A stretch of DNA of 58,607 nt from Bacteroidota bacterium. Lineage in GTDB: Bacteria; Bacteroidota; Bacteroidia; B-17B0; Aurantibacillaceae. The stretch is from positions 1 through 58,607 of the forward strand of contig JAHEYF010000022.1 in NCBI GenBank assembly GCA_023251755.1, written 5' to 3'. The position numbers and the translations under genes were made by a program. The notes below the pieces were generated by a model, which was not told the DNA's origin, did no database searches, and saw only the letters and a list, made by a program, of their open reading frames with translations. Below are positions 44,830 to 53,948 of this stretch, piece after piece (position 1 is the first letter of the stretch; the number at the start of each line of letters is the position of its first letter).

Positions 44830-44968
44830 GATTTGAGGATGAGCCGATTTGAGAATTTGAAGATGAAAGCAGAGCCCAATAGAAATTGATCGACTTTAAG
44901 AAAACCTTTATCCGTTCATTTTCAAATCAGCTCATTCTCAAATTCTCAAATCAACGCATCCTCAAATC
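44830..44968. repeat. Long imperfect inverted repeat of CTCAAATC words
   Basis: Arm 44830-44860 (GATTTGAGGATG, AGCC, GATTTGAGAATTTGA) and arm 44938-44968 (TCAAATTCTCAAATC, AACG, CATCCTCAAATC) pair over 27 of 31 positions. Further TTCTCAAATC words follow to about 44998. It lies 3' of the radical SAM gene and just upstream of leuS. It could act as a terminator or RNA-end protector; no T-run follows. Confidence 0.7.
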
Positions 44969-45001
44969 ACCAAATTCTCAAATCACTAAATTAAAAATCA
45001 C

Positions 45002-45009
45002 TATTTTTG
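45002..45009 (+). promoter_or_regulatory. -7 element of leuS
   Basis: TATTTTTG matches TAnnTTTG, 19 bp before the ATG at 45029. Confidence 0.5.
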
Positions 45010-45028
45010 TCCCTCATAATTTTACGAT

Positions 45029-48000
45029 ATGGACTACAATTTTAAAGAGATAGAAAGCAGATGGCAGAAGCGTTGGGCGGAGCAAAAAACATTTAAAACC
45101 GAAAACAATTCTTCTAAACCAAAATATTATGTACTCGATATGTTTCCTTACCCCTCAGGTGCCGGCCTGCACGTAGGGCATCCATTGGGTTACATTGCCT
45201 CCGATATTATTGCCCGTTACAAACGCCACAAAGGTTTTAATGTATTGCACCCCATGGGATACGATTCCTTTGGTTTACCTGCTGAACAATACGCCATACA
45301 AACCGGGCAGCACCCTGCACTTACCACCGAAACCAACATTGCCCGTTACCGCGAGCAACTGGATAAAATAGGTTTTTCGTTCGACTGGGACCGGGAAGTA
45401 CGCACCTCTGACCCGGCTTATTATAAATGGACACAGTGGATTTTTATACAATTGTTTCACAGCTGGTACAACAACACGAGCAACAAAGCCGAACACATCG
45501 ATGGCTTGATAAAAGAATTTGAAAACAACGGAAATACGAAGGTAAATGCAGCCTGCAGCGAAACAAAACAATTTACCGCTGCCGAGTGGAAAGCCTTTAA
45601 TGAACAACAGCAACAGGAAATTTTAATGAATTACCGCAGCACTTACCTGAGCGAGGCCTGGGTAAACTGGTGCCCGGCATTGGGTACAGTACTGGCCAAC
45701 GATGAAGTGAAGGACGGGGTTTCGGAACGCGGAGGACATCCCGTTGAGCGCAAACTGATGAAACAATGGAGCATGCGCATCAGCGCTTATGCACAACGCT
45801 TGTTAGATGGACTGGATCACTTAGAATGGACAGAAAGTTTAAAAGAATCGCAACGTTATTGGATTGGTAAAAGCGAAGGTTGCTCGCTGCGGTTTAAATT
45901 ACAAGGGCACCTCTCCCCGTCCCTCTCCAAAGGAGAGGGGGAAGAGGCAGGCTATCACACAACCGACTCGCAAATGTGGAACCTATTGCAGGACAAAGCA
46001 CTTGCAATGAGGAAAAATCCCACACCTGCCGAAAATGCTTTGTGGCAATATCTTCGAAATAACAATACGGGTAGTCATTTCAGAAGGCAACAAATTATTG
46101 ACAGATTTATAGTTGATTTTGTTTGCTTATCAAAAAAATTGGTAGTTGAAGCAGACGGTGACATCCATGATTATCAGCAGGAAGAAGACAATGCAAGAAC
46201 AGAAAGGTTAAATGAATTAGGATACACAGTAGTGCGTTTCAGAAACGAAGAGATACTGAGCGATATTGATACGGTGATCTCAGAGATTAAGAGGGAATTA
46301 GCCCTGAAGGGGAAAGTCCTCCCCTCCGGGGAGGATTTAGGTGGGGTGGTGATCGAAGTATTTACCACCAGGCCCGATACCATTTTCGGGGTGAGCTTTG
46401 TTACCCTTGCACCCGAGCATGACCTGGTAGAAAAAATTACAACAGCCGAATACAAAACAAAAGTAGAAGAGTACATCACCTTTGCCAAGAACCGCAGCGA
46501 GCGTGAAAGACAAGCCGATGTGAAAAAAATTACCGGGCAGTTTACCGGGGCTTATGTTATACATCCTTTCAGTGGTAAAGCTATACCGGTGTGGATAGGC
46601 GATTACGTACTGGCCGGTTACGGAACAGGTGCTGTAATGGCTGTTCCTGCACACGACACCCGCGATTATGCTTTTGCCAGACACTTTAGTTTGCCCATAC
46701 CGCAGGTGGTTGAAGGTGGCGATATTGAAAAAGAAGCTTACGATGCCAAAGAAGGCAAACTTATTAATTCCGATTTTTTAAACGGACTCGATGTAAAAGC
46801 CGCCATTAAACGCGCCATACAGGAAGTGGAAGCCAAACACTTAGGAAAAGGAAAAATTAATTTCCGTTTGCGTGATGCCGTGTTTGGCCGCCAGCGCTAT
46901 TGGGGAGAGCCTATTCCAATTTATTATAAAAACGGGATACCTTATACTGTTGAAGAAAAACATTTACCACTTGAATTACCCGAGGTAGACAAATATTTGC
47001 CCACCGCAGACGGAGAGCCACCCTTAGCCCGTGCAAAGGACTGGACCTACTCCCCTCTCCTCGGGAGAGGGGCCGGGGGTGAGGTGTTGGAAACCACCAC
47101 CATGCCCGGTTGGGCTGGCAGCAGCTGGTATTTTTTACGCTACATGGACCCCCATAACGAAAAAGAATTTGTAAGCAAACAAGCGGCAGACTACTGGCAA
47201 AATGTAGACTTGTATTTAGGCGGTTCCGAACACGCTACAGGGCATTTGCTTTATGTACGTTTCTGGACTATGTTTTTAAAAGACATGGGCTTTGTTACTT
47301 TTGATGAACCGGCAAAGAAGCTGATCAATCAGGGGATGATACAGGGTACTTCTGAAAAAATTATTTTTACTATTGCTGGAACGAATTCAGAAACGACCTC
47401 ACCATATTTGTGGTATGAGGAAGAAAATAAATTTGTTCCAACGCAGATTTCACACTCTGTTCGTAGAGCGTTTTATAGCGCTGAAATATCTAATCTTTTA
47501 TATGACACTGATAAACGTGAAATTAATGTTGATGTAAATTGGGTCAATAATAATACGTTCAACCCTATTTATTTCCCAGAATTCTTTAAGAGATTCCCGG
47601 AATATGAAACTGCTGTTTTTATTTGCAAAGGAGGGTATTATTATAAAGGAACTTTTTACGAAAATCCATTTGGAGCAACTGGTTCTAGAGAATTTAAAAC
47701 TAAACCGGAAGTTGAAAAAATGTCTAAATCAAAATGGAATGTAGTTAGTCCGGATAAAATTTGTGATGATTTTGGTGCCGACACTTTGCGTTTATACGAA
47801 ATGTTCCTTGGCCCATTGGAACTTAGCAAGCCATGGAACACCAACGGCATTACCGGCGTTGCCGGTTTCCTTAAAAAACTCTGGCGTTTGTTTCACAACA
47901 ACAATACCTGGAGCATCAGTGAAGAAGCAGCAACAAAACCTGAATTAAAAGCTTTGCACAGAACCATTAAAAAAATTACCGAAGACATTGAACGTTTTTC

Positions 48001-48397
48001 ATTTAATACATCCGTAAGTAATTTTATGATTTGTGTAAACGAGCTCACCGAAGTAAAATGCAACAAACGCTCTGTACTTGAACCCTTGTTGATTATTATT
48101 TCTCCTTATGCCCCGCACATTGCCGAGGAATTATGGAGCCTGCTCGGACATAAAGAAAGCATCGCCTATGCGCCTTTCCCACTGTTTGACGAATCGTACC
48201 TGGTAGAGAGTTCATTTAATTACCCCATTTCCTTTAACGGCAAAACCCGTTTAAACATTGAATTGCCATTGGGTTTAAGCAATGCCGATATCGAAAAAGA
48301 AGTGATGAGCCGCGAAGAAGTACAAAAACACCTGAACGGTGGTTCTCCTAAAAAGGTAATTATTGTGCCGAACAAAATTGTAAATATTGTAGTGTAA
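45029..48397 (+). CDS. leuS: Leucyl-tRNA synthetase carrying an in-frame DUF559 insertion
   Basis: 1122 residues; Bacteroidota LeuRS is usually about 920-950. HVGH (48-51) in [11 protein letters not shown] and KMSKS (897-901) mark an intact class I active site; [39 protein letters not shown] and [14 protein letters not shown] are also present. Residues about 294-441 are foreign: a DUF559 domain flanked by GC-rich palindromes, inserted where the editing domain begins, between FRFKLQ-like and IEVFTTRPD sequences. A second palindrome adds about 12 residues ([12 protein letters not shown], near 675). Residues about 770-895 (47340-47710) are more AT-rich than the rest. The frame is unbroken, and leuS is essential, so the enzyme presumably tolerates the insertions. 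MDYNF is the expected N-terminus. Confidence 0.93.
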   Translation: MDYNFKEIESRWQKRWAEQKTFKTENNSSKPKYYVLDMFPYPSGAGLHVGHPLGYIASDIIARYKRHKGFNVLHPMGYDSFGLPAEQYAIQTGQHPALTTETNIARYREQLDKIGFSFDWDREVRTSDPAYYKWTQWIFIQLFHSWYNNTSNKAEHIDGLIKEFENNGNTKVNAACSETKQFTAAEWKAFNEQQQQEILMNYRSTYLSEAWVNWCPALGTVLANDEVKDGVSERGGHPVERKLMKQWSMRISAYAQRLLDGLDHLEWTESLKESQRYWIGKSEGCSLRFKLQGHLSPSLSKGEGEEAGYHTTDSQMWNLLQDKALAMRKNPTPAENALWQYLRNNNTGSHFRRQQIIDRFIVDFVCLSKKLVVEADGDIHDYQQEEDNARTERLNELGYTVVRFRNEEILSDIDTVISEIKRELALKGKVLPSGEDLGGVVIEVFTTRPDTIFGVSFVTLAPEHDLVEKITTAEYKTKVEEYITFAKNRSERERQADVKKITGQFTGAYVIHPFSGKAIPVWIGDYVLAGYGTGAVMAVPAHDTRDYAFARHFSLPIPQVVEGGDIEKEAYDAKEGKLINSDFLNGLDVKAAIKRAIQEVEAKHLGKGKINFRLRDAVFGRQRYWGEPIPIYYKNGIPYTVEEKHLPLELPEVDKYLPTADGEPPLARAKDWTYSPLLGRGAGGEVLETTTMPGWAGSSWYFLRYMDPHNEKEFVSKQAADYWQNVDLYLGGSEHATGHLLYVRFWTMFLKDMGFVTFDEPAKKLINQGMIQGTSEKIIFTIAGTNSETTSPYLWYEEENKFVPTQISHSVRRAFYSAEISNLLYDTDKREINVDVNWVNNNTFNPIYFPEFFKRFPEYETAVFICKGGYYYKGTFYENPFGATGSREFKTKPEVEKMSKSKWNVVSPDKICDDFGADTLRLYEMFLGPLELSKPWNTNGITGVAGFLKKLWRLFHNNNTWSISEEAATKPELKALHRTIKKITEDIERFSFNTSVSNFMICVNELTEVKCNKRSVLEPLLIIISPYAPHIAEELWSLLGHKESIAYAPFPLFDESYLVESSFNYPISFNGKTRLNIELPLGLSNADIEKEVMSREEVQKHLNGGSPKKVIIVPNKIVNIVV
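45910..45948. repeat. REP-like palindrome, left border of the DUF559 insertion
   Basis: CCCTCTCC (45921-45928), AAA loop, GGAGAGGG (45932-45939), with an outer CCTCT...AGAGG pairing. Translated in frame as [13 protein letters not shown]. Confidence 0.85.
46311..46350. repeat. REP-like palindrome, right border of the DUF559 insertion
   Basis: TCCTCCCC (46317-46324), TCC loop, GGGGAGGA (46328-46335), followed by the tail TTTAGGTGGGGTGGTG. Translated in frame as [13 protein letters not shown]. Confidence 0.85.
47051..47087. repeat. REP-like palindrome inserted in frame in leuS, second site
   Basis: CCCCTCTCC (47052-47060), TCG loop, GGAGAGGGG (47064-47072), then CCGGGGGTGAGGTG. Same family as the DUF559 borders but without a DUF559 domain. 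Translated as [12 protein letters not shown], just before [14 protein letters not shown]. Confidence 0.85.
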
Positions 48398-48434
48398 ATT
48401 ATTCATCTGTTGGAGCAAAACATAGTAAGCTGTT

Positions 48435-48451
48435 CGGCTACGCTGTAGCCG
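48435..48451. repeat. Small hairpin downstream of leuS
   Basis: CGGCTAC and GTAGCCG pair perfectly around GCT. No T-run follows, so a terminator role is uncertain. Confidence 0.45.
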
Positions 48452-48576
48452 TGATTGTTTGTAGCGAGGCAGGGAAAAAATACATAAAACAAAGCGGTTT
48501 CCGGGCTTTATGAATTAGCCCTAATTGGATATTGCAATGGAAAGTTTTACTTTTATACCTCTTAAAAAAACCGGAA

Positions 48577-48996
48577 ATGAGCACAAACAGCATCGACTCG
48601 CAAAAAGCACCTGAACCAGTAGGATTGTACCCCCACGCCCGCCGCGTTGGGAATTTATTGTTTTTATCGGGTGTTGGCCCACGCGAAAGAGGTACAAAAA
48701 AAATACCGGGGGTTGAGCTGGACGAAAAAGGGAACATCACTTCTTACGATATTGAAGCCCAGTGCCACAGCGTGTTTCGCAACATCCGGTATATTTTAGA
48801 AGACGCCGGCAGCAGCTGGGACAAGATAGTGGATGTAACCGTTTTCCTCACCAACATGAAAGACGATTTTCCTAAATACAATAAATTATGGGCCGAATAC
48901 TTTAAAGAAAACCCTCCCTGCCGCACTACACTTGAAATAAACTGCCTGCCAACGCCTATTGCAATTGAATTAAAGGTAATAGCAACGATTGAATAA
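48577..48996 (+). CDS. RidA-family protein, 2-aminomuconate deaminase-like branch
   Basis: 139 residues from ATG 48577 (MSTNSIDSQKAPEPVG), chosen because the family starts close to the APxPxGxYPHA motif. It shows RVGNLLFLSGVGPRERGT, a long insert (KIPGVELDEKGNITSYD) typical of the aminomuconate deaminase branch, NIRYILEDAGSSWDKIVDVTVFLTN and a final CRTTLEI..LPTPIAIEL. The RidA family hydrolyses reactive enamines or imines or deaminates aminomuconate; the arginine in CRTT is the usual substrate-carboxylate ligand. No pathway genes are adjacent. Confidence 0.8.
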   Translation: MSTNSIDSQKAPEPVGLYPHARRVGNLLFLSGVGPRERGTKKIPGVELDEKGNITSYDIEAQCHSVFRNIRYILEDAGSSWDKIVDVTVFLTNMKDDFPKYNKLWAEYFKENPPCRTTLEINCLPTPIAIELKVIATIE

Positions 48997-49110
48997 GTTA
49001 GAAAGTAAGAGAGTGAGAAGGGAAGAAAGTTCTTGAGTTTATTCGTTTTATCGTTCAAACGCCCATTCCTTCTCACTTTCTAACTCTCTAACTTTCTCGC
49101 TTCTCACTAA
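48997..49110. repeat. Intergenic word repeat, imperfect inverted repeat
   Basis: GTTAGAAAGTAAGAGAGTGAG (first arm, from 48999) faces CTTCTCACTTTCTAACTCTC (second arm, from about 49069), with TTTATTCGTTTTATCGTTC between. It combines two of the dispersed word families and lies between RidA and typA. Confidence 0.6.
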
Positions 49111-49145
49111 AAAAAGGTATGTATGGCTATTCGCAAAGGATTTCG

Positions 49146-49153
49146 TATCTTTG
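49146..49153 (+). promoter_or_regulatory. -7 element of typA
   Basis: TATCTTTG matches TAnnTTTG, 19 bp before the ATG at 49173. Confidence 0.55.
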
Positions 49154-49172
49154 CGGCCTTAAAAAATAATTC

Positions 49173-50981
49173 ATGTCAAACATTCGTAACATTGCCATTA
49201 TTGCGCACGTAGATCACGGGAAGACTACACTGGTGGATAAGATCCTTCACACCTGCAAGCTGTTCCGTGAAAATCAGGAAACAGGGGAGCTTATTTTGGA
49301 TAATAATGATTTGGAGCGGGAGCGCGGCATTACTATTCTGGCTAAAAACGTTTCGGTAACTTATAAAGGAACAAAAATTAACATCATTGATACTCCGGGC
49401 CACGCCGATTTTGGAGGTGAAGTGGAGCGTGTGCTGAACATGGCCGACGGTGTACTTTTATTGGTGGATGCTTTTGAAGGGCCTATGCCCCAAACACGTT
49501 TTGTATTGCAAAAAGCCATCTCTCAGGGCAAAAAAGCCATTCTGGTGATCAACAAAGTAGATAAACCAAATTGTAAACCCGATGAGGTACACGACATGGT
49601 TTTTGATTTGTTCTTTAACCTGGATGCAACAGAAGACCAGTTAAATTTCCCCACTGTTTACGGATCATCGAAACAGGGCTGGATGAGCACCAACTGGCAG
49701 GAACCTACCGATACCATCACTCCATTATTGGATTGCATCCTCGAAAACATTCCGGTAGCGCCCAAACGCGAAGGAAGTTTGCAGATACAAATCACTTCTT
49801 TAGATTACTCCACATTTATCGGCCGTATTGCCATTGGCCGTGTGTACCGCGGAACGATTAAAGAAAACATGCCCGTATCGGTTGTGAAACGCGACGGAAG
49901 CATTACCAAATCAAGGGTAAAAGAACTTTTTATATTTGATGGTCTGGGGAAAATGAAAGTTACCGAAGTAAATGCAGGAGATATTTGTGCATTTACCGGC
50001 ATCGAAGGTTTTGAAATTGGCGACACAGTAGCTGATTTTGAAAACCCGGAAGGCCTACCCTTAATGAACATTGATGAGCCCACCATGAACATGTTGTTTA
50101 CCATTAACAACTCTCCGTTTTTTGGTAAAGAAGGTAAATTTGTTACTTCGCGCCACTTACGCGATAGGTTATTTAAAGAATTAGAAAAAAACCTGGCCCT
50201 GAAGGTGGAAGAAACATCATCGCCTGATTCATACATCGTATTCGGACGTGGGATTCTTCACTTGTCTGTATTGATTGAAACCATGCGCCGTGAGGGCTAT
50301 GAGCTACAGGTAGGTCAGCCACAGGTCATCGTAAAATATATTGACGAAGTGAAATGCGAGCCCATCGAGGTGTTAACCGTTGATTGCCCGGAAGAAACTT
50401 CGGGTAAAGTAATTGAAATGGTGAGCCAGCGCAAAGGTGATATGCTGGTGATGCAACCCAAAGGCGATTTAATTCACATGGAATTCCAGATTCCTTCGCG
50501 TGGATTAATTGGTTTACGAAACAACGTACTGACCGCAACCGCAGGAGAAGCCATTATGGCGCACCGTTTCCACGCTTACGAACCCTGGAAAGGACATATC
50601 CCGCAACGTATCGCCGGTGTTATCATCAGCAAGGAAAAAGGCGTGGCTGTAGCTTACAGTATTGATAAATTACACGACAGGGGCAAGTTCTTTGTTGAAC
50701 CAGGCGAAGAAATTTACACCGGAATGGTGATTGGCGAACACATTCGTCCTGATGACCTGGTTGTAAATATATGCCAGGAGAAAAAATTAACCAACATGCG
50801 TGCCAGCGGAACGGATGAAAAAATGCGCATTTCCCCGAAAATAAACTTTAGTTTAGAAGAGGCCATGGAATATATTCAAAACGATGAATATGTTGAAATA
50901 ACCCCGCAAAGCATCCGTATCCGTAAAATTATATTAGACGAAAACGAGCGCAAGCGCACACAGAAAAAAGTAGAAGCGTAG
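49173..50981 (+). CDS. typA: Translational GTPase TypA/BipA
   Basis: 602 residues, usual length. G1 AHVDHGKTT (11-19), switch region [12 protein letters not shown]3 [14 protein letters not shown] and G4 NKVDKP are intact. EF-G-like domains II, III and V follow, and the family-specific C-terminus has [20 protein letters not shown] with [16 protein letters not shown]. TypA binds the 70S ribosome and assists 50S assembly and stress or cold growth. It is monocistronic with its own promoter. Confidence 0.96.
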   Translation: MSNIRNIAIIAHVDHGKTTLVDKILHTCKLFRENQETGELILDNNDLERERGITILAKNVSVTYKGTKINIIDTPGHADFGGEVERVLNMADGVLLLVDAFEGPMPQTRFVLQKAISQGKKAILVINKVDKPNCKPDEVHDMVFDLFFNLDATEDQLNFPTVYGSSKQGWMSTNWQEPTDTITPLLDCILENIPVAPKREGSLQIQITSLDYSTFIGRIAIGRVYRGTIKENMPVSVVKRDGSITKSRVKELFIFDGLGKMKVTEVNAGDICAFTGIEGFEIGDTVADFENPEGLPLMNIDEPTMNMLFTINNSPFFGKEGKFVTSRHLRDRLFKELEKNLALKVEETSSPDSYIVFGRGILHLSVLIETMRREGYELQVGQPQVIVKYIDEVKCEPIEVLTVDCPEETSGKVIEMVSQRKGDMLVMQPKGDLIHMEFQIPSRGLIGLRNNVLTATAGEAIMAHRFHAYEPWKGHIPQRIAGVIISKEKGVAVAYSIDKLHDRGKFFVEPGEEIYTGMVIGEHIRPDDLVVNICQEKKLTNMRASGTDEKMRISPKINFSLEEAMEYIQNDEYVEITPQSIRIRKIILDENERKRTQKKVEA

Positions 50982-50985
50982 TTAG

Positions 50986-51085
50986 TTCAAAGTTTAAGAT
51001 TTAAAATTCAAAGAGGGGCTATCGTTTGCGAAATCGATTTAATTTCAATGCAGCCCACTTTGAATTTTAAATTTTAAACTTTGAA
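50986..51085. repeat. 28-bp inverted repeat of TTTGAATTTTAAA words
   Basis: Arms 50986-51013 (TTCAAAGTTTAAGATTTAAA, ATTCAAAG) and 51058-51085 (CTTTGAATTTTAAATTTTAA, ACTTTGAA) differ at one position. Inside, GGGGCT and AGCCC allow the stem to extend. It follows typA directly and may end its transcript. Related words occur at 25370-25400 and 55975-56005. Confidence 0.8.
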
Positions 51086-51191
51086 TCAATAATAATCGTC
51101 CCAAATTAACGTTAAAACTCAGTTTCGGCCTGATATTTGAGTTTGAAACCACGTTGGTTTGGGGCTTTTTTATTTACTTTAGTGCAACTTC

Positions 51192-53480
51192 ATGCTGCTT
51201 TTTACAAAAAGATATTTTTCCTTGTTCTTTTTTGTATTTACCAATACATGGGTTTCCGCACAGCTCAATGTCTCTACCAATGCCAACGCTTCCGACTTAG
51301 TCAGCAACATTGTAGCCCCCGGCATAGCCATTAGCAATGTATCCCTCAACTGCAACTCCCAGGGTTCGGGCTTATTTACAGCCGGCGGAACCAACCTGGG
51401 TTTATCTTCCGGGATTCTCCTTAGCACAGGCAAAGCGGTGGATGCCATTGGGCCTAATAATTCAGGAGGAATAGACAATCCCTCTGCACCCGGTTGTTTT
51501 GACCACAGCAACAACGGGAATTTTTACGATCCCCAATTGAGCAGTATCGAACCCAAGGCTACCTTTGACGGCTGCGTGCTTGAATTTGATATAAAGCCTG
51601 TTTGCAATACCATTAACATACATTATGTATTCGCCTCCGAAGAATACCCCGAATTTGTTTGTTCGGATTACAACGATGTATTCGGATTTTTTATTTCAGG
51701 CCCCAATCCTGCCGGTGGAAGCTATGCTAACAAAAACATTGCGCAGGTTCCGGGTACAACAATTCCGGTTCAGATCAACTCCATCAATCCCGGTAGTTCA
51801 GGTCAACAGGGCTCTTCCTCCAATTGCGTCAGCCTTGCCTATTCCAATTATTATGTAGACAATGCTGGCGGAAACACTATCCAGTACGATGGTTTTACCA
51901 CACCCCTCGTAGCCCAGACTAACGTTGTTCCTTGCGCTGTTTACCACATTAAATTAGCCATTGCCGATGCCGGCGATTGTATTTTTGATAGTGGTGTGTT
52001 TTTAGCTTACCACGGCATCACCTGTCCGCAGGCGCAGGTACCGGCTATAAGTTCCGCAACAACACCCGTTACCTGTGTTAGCGACGGCACTGCAACTGCA
52101 AGCGTAACTAATTATACCGGTACACCTGTATACAACTGGCAACCCGGCGGGCAAACAACCGCTACGGCCACCAACCTTGTCCCCGGCACTTACACCTGCA
52201 CCATTGATTTTTCAATCCCCTGCCCTTTTACCGAAAAAGTAATTGTAAATGTAATTGGTCAAAACGTATTAACTGTAACAACAAGCTCAACCAATGCTTA
52301 TTGCGGAAATCCAACGGGAACCGCAACCGCAATAGTTACGGGCGGTATACAACCATATACTTCTTATATATGGAATACCTCGCCCGTTCAAAATTCCATT
52401 ACAGCTACACAACTGATACCGGGTAATTATATACTTACCGTAACCGATGCAAACAATTGTGTGGTTTCAAAGCCGGTCACCGTATTTAATACAAGCCCCA
52501 CTATTACCAGCACCGATAGTATTTTAAACTGCACTTGCAATCAGGCCAACGGAGAAATTTTTGTAAACGATGTAGCAGGTGGTACCGCACCTTATTCATA
52601 CAGCTGGGCTACTACGCCCATACAAAGCACTCAAAATATTAGTCATCTTGCGGCCGCAACATACACCCTCACCATTACCGATGTAAACAATTGCAAAGCC
52701 ACCCGGATTTTTCCGGTCATCAACCTGGCCAATTTACCTTTAGATACTTTAGTAAGCCCCGAAAGGTGTTTTCAGCACAACGGCACCGCTACAGTAAAAG
52801 TGCTGAATGGTACTCCGCCCTATACCTATTCCTGGAGCCAGGACCCTCTATTAAACAGCCCTACCGCTACAAATTTATCTGCTGGTCTTTACATTGTTAC
52901 CGTAACAGACGCTATCGCTTGTACCAATAAAGACTCTATAAAAATAATTAACATCAACGATATATTTAACGGAAACGTTTACACCTCTGTTCCCGAACCC
53001 GAAGTAAATGTTCCCTTTCAGCTTATCATCACTACTCCTTCGCCCTGGGCACTCAATTATGTGCTGTTGCCCAATAATACAATAAGTTACGATCATGTAA
53101 ATGATTTCCTGTACGAAGATTATGGAAACTACCAGGCCACGTTTTATGTTAAAAGCGATAATGGCTGTCTGGATACAATTGTCTACCCGTTTTTTGTGAA
53201 AGACTTTATGACCATATACATCCCCAATTCTTTTACACCCAATAAAGATATTTTAAATGAAACCTGGTATGTATACGGTACCTTAATAAAGGAAATCAAA
53301 ATTTATGTGTTCGACCGCTGGGGAATGAAATTATTTGAAAGTACCTCGGTAGAAAATGGCTGGGATGGTACTTTTAAAGGTAAACCCGTGCAGGAAGATG
53401 AATATGTGTACAAAGTGGAAGCCAGCGACTTTTACAACAAAACCAAAACCTTTACAGGCACCATTACTTTAATCCGTTAA
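51192..53480 (+). CDS. Choice-of-anchor-L domain protein with SprB-like repeats and gliding-associated C-terminal domain
   Basis: 762 residues. Signal peptide 1-23 (TNTWVSAQ). Residues about 60-280 are the choice-of-anchor L domain: GIAISNVSLNCNSQGSG, GLSSGILLSTGKA, FDGCVLEFDIKP, VFASEEYPEF, NDVFGFFISGP and HIKLAIADAGDCIFDSGVFL, in family order. Residues about 290-590 hold three to four SprB-like repeats (AIVTGGIQPYTSYIWNTSP; NDVAGGTAPYSYSWATTPIQ; VKVLNGTPPYTYSWSQDPL). The end (IPNSFTPNKDILNETWYVYG, FDRWGMKLFESTSVENGWDG) is the type B T9SS domain. It should be a secreted surface adhesin or matrix protein. It has no near partner. Confidence 0.9.
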   Translation: MLLFTKRYFSLFFFVFTNTWVSAQLNVSTNANASDLVSNIVAPGIAISNVSLNCNSQGSGLFTAGGTNLGLSSGILLSTGKAVDAIGPNNSGGIDNPSAPGCFDHSNNGNFYDPQLSSIEPKATFDGCVLEFDIKPVCNTINIHYVFASEEYPEFVCSDYNDVFGFFISGPNPAGGSYANKNIAQVPGTTIPVQINSINPGSSGQQGSSSNCVSLAYSNYYVDNAGGNTIQYDGFTTPLVAQTNVVPCAVYHIKLAIADAGDCIFDSGVFLAYHGITCPQAQVPAISSATTPVTCVSDGTATASVTNYTGTPVYNWQPGGQTTATATNLVPGTYTCTIDFSIPCPFTEKVIVNVIGQNVLTVTTSSTNAYCGNPTGTATAIVTGGIQPYTSYIWNTSPVQNSITATQLIPGNYILTVTDANNCVVSKPVTVFNTSPTITSTDSILNCTCNQANGEIFVNDVAGGTAPYSYSWATTPIQSTQNISHLAAATYTLTITDVNNCKATRIFPVINLANLPLDTLVSPERCFQHNGTATVKVLNGTPPYTYSWSQDPLLNSPTATNLSAGLYIVTVTDAIACTNKDSIKIININDIFNGNVYTSVPEPEVNVPFQLIITTPSPWALNYVLLPNNTISYDHVNDFLYEDYGNYQATFYVKSDNGCLDTIVYPFFVKDFMTIYIPNSFTPNKDILNETWYVYGTLIKEIKIYVFDRWGMKLFESTSVENGWDGTFKGKPVQEDEYVYKVEASDFYNKTKTFTGTITLIR

Positions 53481-53541
53481 GTTTTAAGTTAAAAGTAAGA
53501 AGTTAAAAGGATGAGACCGCGGATAGTACTATGTTTAACCC

Positions 53542-53549
53542 TATTTTTG
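53542..53549 (+). promoter_or_regulatory. -7 element of the MmcQ/YjbR gene
   Basis: TATTTTTG matches TAnnTTTG, 31 bp before the ATG at 53581. Confidence 0.5.
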
Positions 53550-53580
53550 AACGTCATAATAAATTTAATTTAACAGTAGT

Positions 53581-53940
53581 ATGAACATTGAAGAACTTCG
53601 TGAATATTGTTTAAGCAAAAAAGGAACAGCAGAAAGTTTTCCTTTTGATTCAGAAACATTGGTATTTAAGGTAATGGGGAAAATGTATGCCCTGACCGGG
53701 CTCGGCAGCAATCCTGTTGAATTCAACACCAAGTGCGATCCCGAAAAAGCAATTGAACTGCGCGAACAATATTCCTGCGTGCTACCAGGTTTCCACATGA
53801 ACAAAAACCACTGGAACACCATTGTTTGTGACGGCACTGTGAATGATAAAATTTTAAAGCAGTGGATTGACCATAGTTATGAACTTGTTGTAAAGAGCTT
53901 AACGAAAAAACAAAGAGAGGAATTGGGGCAGGTTGAATAG
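53581..53940 (+). CDS. MmcQ/YjbR family protein
   Basis: 119 residues matching the CyaY-like YjbR fold: EELREYCLSKKGTAESFPFD, ETLVFKVMGKMYAL, FNTKCDPEKAIELREQY, LPGFHMNKNHWNTIVCDG and VKSLTKKQRE. The family is small and often described as DNA-binding from structure, but its cellular role is not established. It is convergent with the SprT-like gene and separated from it by a tandem repeat. Confidence 0.88.
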   Translation: MNIEELREYCLSKKGTAESFPFDSETLVFKVMGKMYALTGLGSNPVEFNTKCDPEKAIELREQYSCVLPGFHMNKNHWNTIVCDGTVNDKILKQWIDHSYELVVKSLTKKQREELGQVE

Positions 53941-53948
53941 TTTATTCG

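Larger units (their letters stand above)
45907..46350 (+). mobile_element. DUF559 endonuclease-like domain inserted in frame in leuS, flanked by palindromes
   Basis: About 148 codons with no counterpart in normal LeuRS. The core, about 46000-46300, reads [20 protein letters not shown], then [55 protein letters not shown] and ends in an EIKREL helix. This is the DUF559/Vsr-related PD-(D/E)xK fold; the putative catalytic residues (D of IVDF, E and D of VVEADG) are present. The left border carries the hairpin at 45910-45948, the right border the hairpin at 46317-46335 plus GATTTAGGTGGGGTGGTG. Free-standing DUF559 genes in Bacteroidota are often bordered by the same kind of palindrome (from general knowledge of such genomes). 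I read it as a mobile cassette; an alternative is a domain acquired once and kept for a function. Confidence 0.8.

Noticed and set aside
20675..48996. Tryptophan/kynurenine pathway formed by the cyclase and the RidA-like gene
   Set aside because: They are 28 kb apart with no other pathway gene; the link is only by family name.
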